Origin: a virus
IMG/VR virus record: IMGVR_UViG_3300025889_012946
Location: 1 to 22,558 of that record
DNA: 22,558 nt
Reading direction: 5' to 3' (one strand)
The notes beneath the pieces were generated by a model. That model had not been told where the DNA came from. It did not search any database and worked only from the letters and a program-made list of their open reading frames with translations. This document shows, piece after piece, positions 22,525 to 22,558 of the stretch. A program made the position numbers and the translations under genes. Within the stretch, counting starts at the first letter, position 1, and each line of letters opens with the position of its first letter.

Positions 22525-22558
22525 CGCCTTTCAGGTTGGGTTTCCGTCAGAAACAAGG

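Noticed and set aside
1-22558. CRISPR arrays, tRNA genes, insertion sequences, integrase or attachment sites
   Set aside because: No regularly spaced short repeats, cloverleaf sequence, transposase motif or integrase was seen on either strand; the repeats found are in-frame protein repeats.

Overview
The window is the late structural arm of a tailed double-stranded DNA phage (or prophage) with siphovirus-type morphology. All convincing genes lie on the minus strand, so transcription runs from the right edge (22524) to the left edge (110). The DNA is very GC-rich, with GC-rich third codon positions, frequent GTG starts, Ala/Arg/Thr-rich proteins and many ATGA, GTGA or TGATG overlaps. These features point to a phage of a high-GC host, most likely an actinobacterium. 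That host assignment is inference from composition and gene families. No integrase, repressor or tRNA is present, so lifestyle cannot be decided.

In transcription order: a ParB-like/DNA methyltransferase fusion (22524-21256), small and large terminase (21259-19273), a small unknown protein, a family-2-like glycosyltransferase inserted before the portal (18986-18213), portal, a long prohead protease, and an HK97-fold major capsid protein (15981-14698). A hairpin with a UUCG tetraloop follows the capsid gene. Next come the connector genes (small basic protein, gp6-like adaptor, tail terminator candidate, small acidic protein), the tail tube protein, an HK97 gp10-like protein, and tail assembly chaperones with a candidate -1 frameshift signal. 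The 902-residue tape measure follows (11078-8370).

The tail-tip and fibre block (8366-3050) holds two minor tail proteins that may be a split single gene, several beta-rich virion proteins, a coiled-coil protein with a C-terminal membrane segment (XhlA-like), and a 526-residue protein made of about 17 degenerate repeats of roughly 21 residues. The lysis block follows: a CHAP-like endolysin with a repeated C-terminal YGPW module and a two-segment holin candidate. The left end has a DNA-binding metallophosphoesterase and two small unknown proteins, then poly-G sequence that looks like an assembly or sequencing artefact.

The most rewarding points are: (1) an in-frame second helix-turn-helix copy upstream of the metallophosphoesterase that has no ordinary start codon; (2) a GGGCCCT heptamer, 5-nt spacer and 7-bp GC stem inside the tail chaperone overlap; (3) the long Ala/Thr/Ser/Val repeat protein together with a phage-encoded glycosyltransferase; and (4) the fully paired minus-strand UUCG hairpin after the capsid gene. 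No defence island, CRISPR array or clearly new multi-gene system is visible; most of the window is conventional phage structure.
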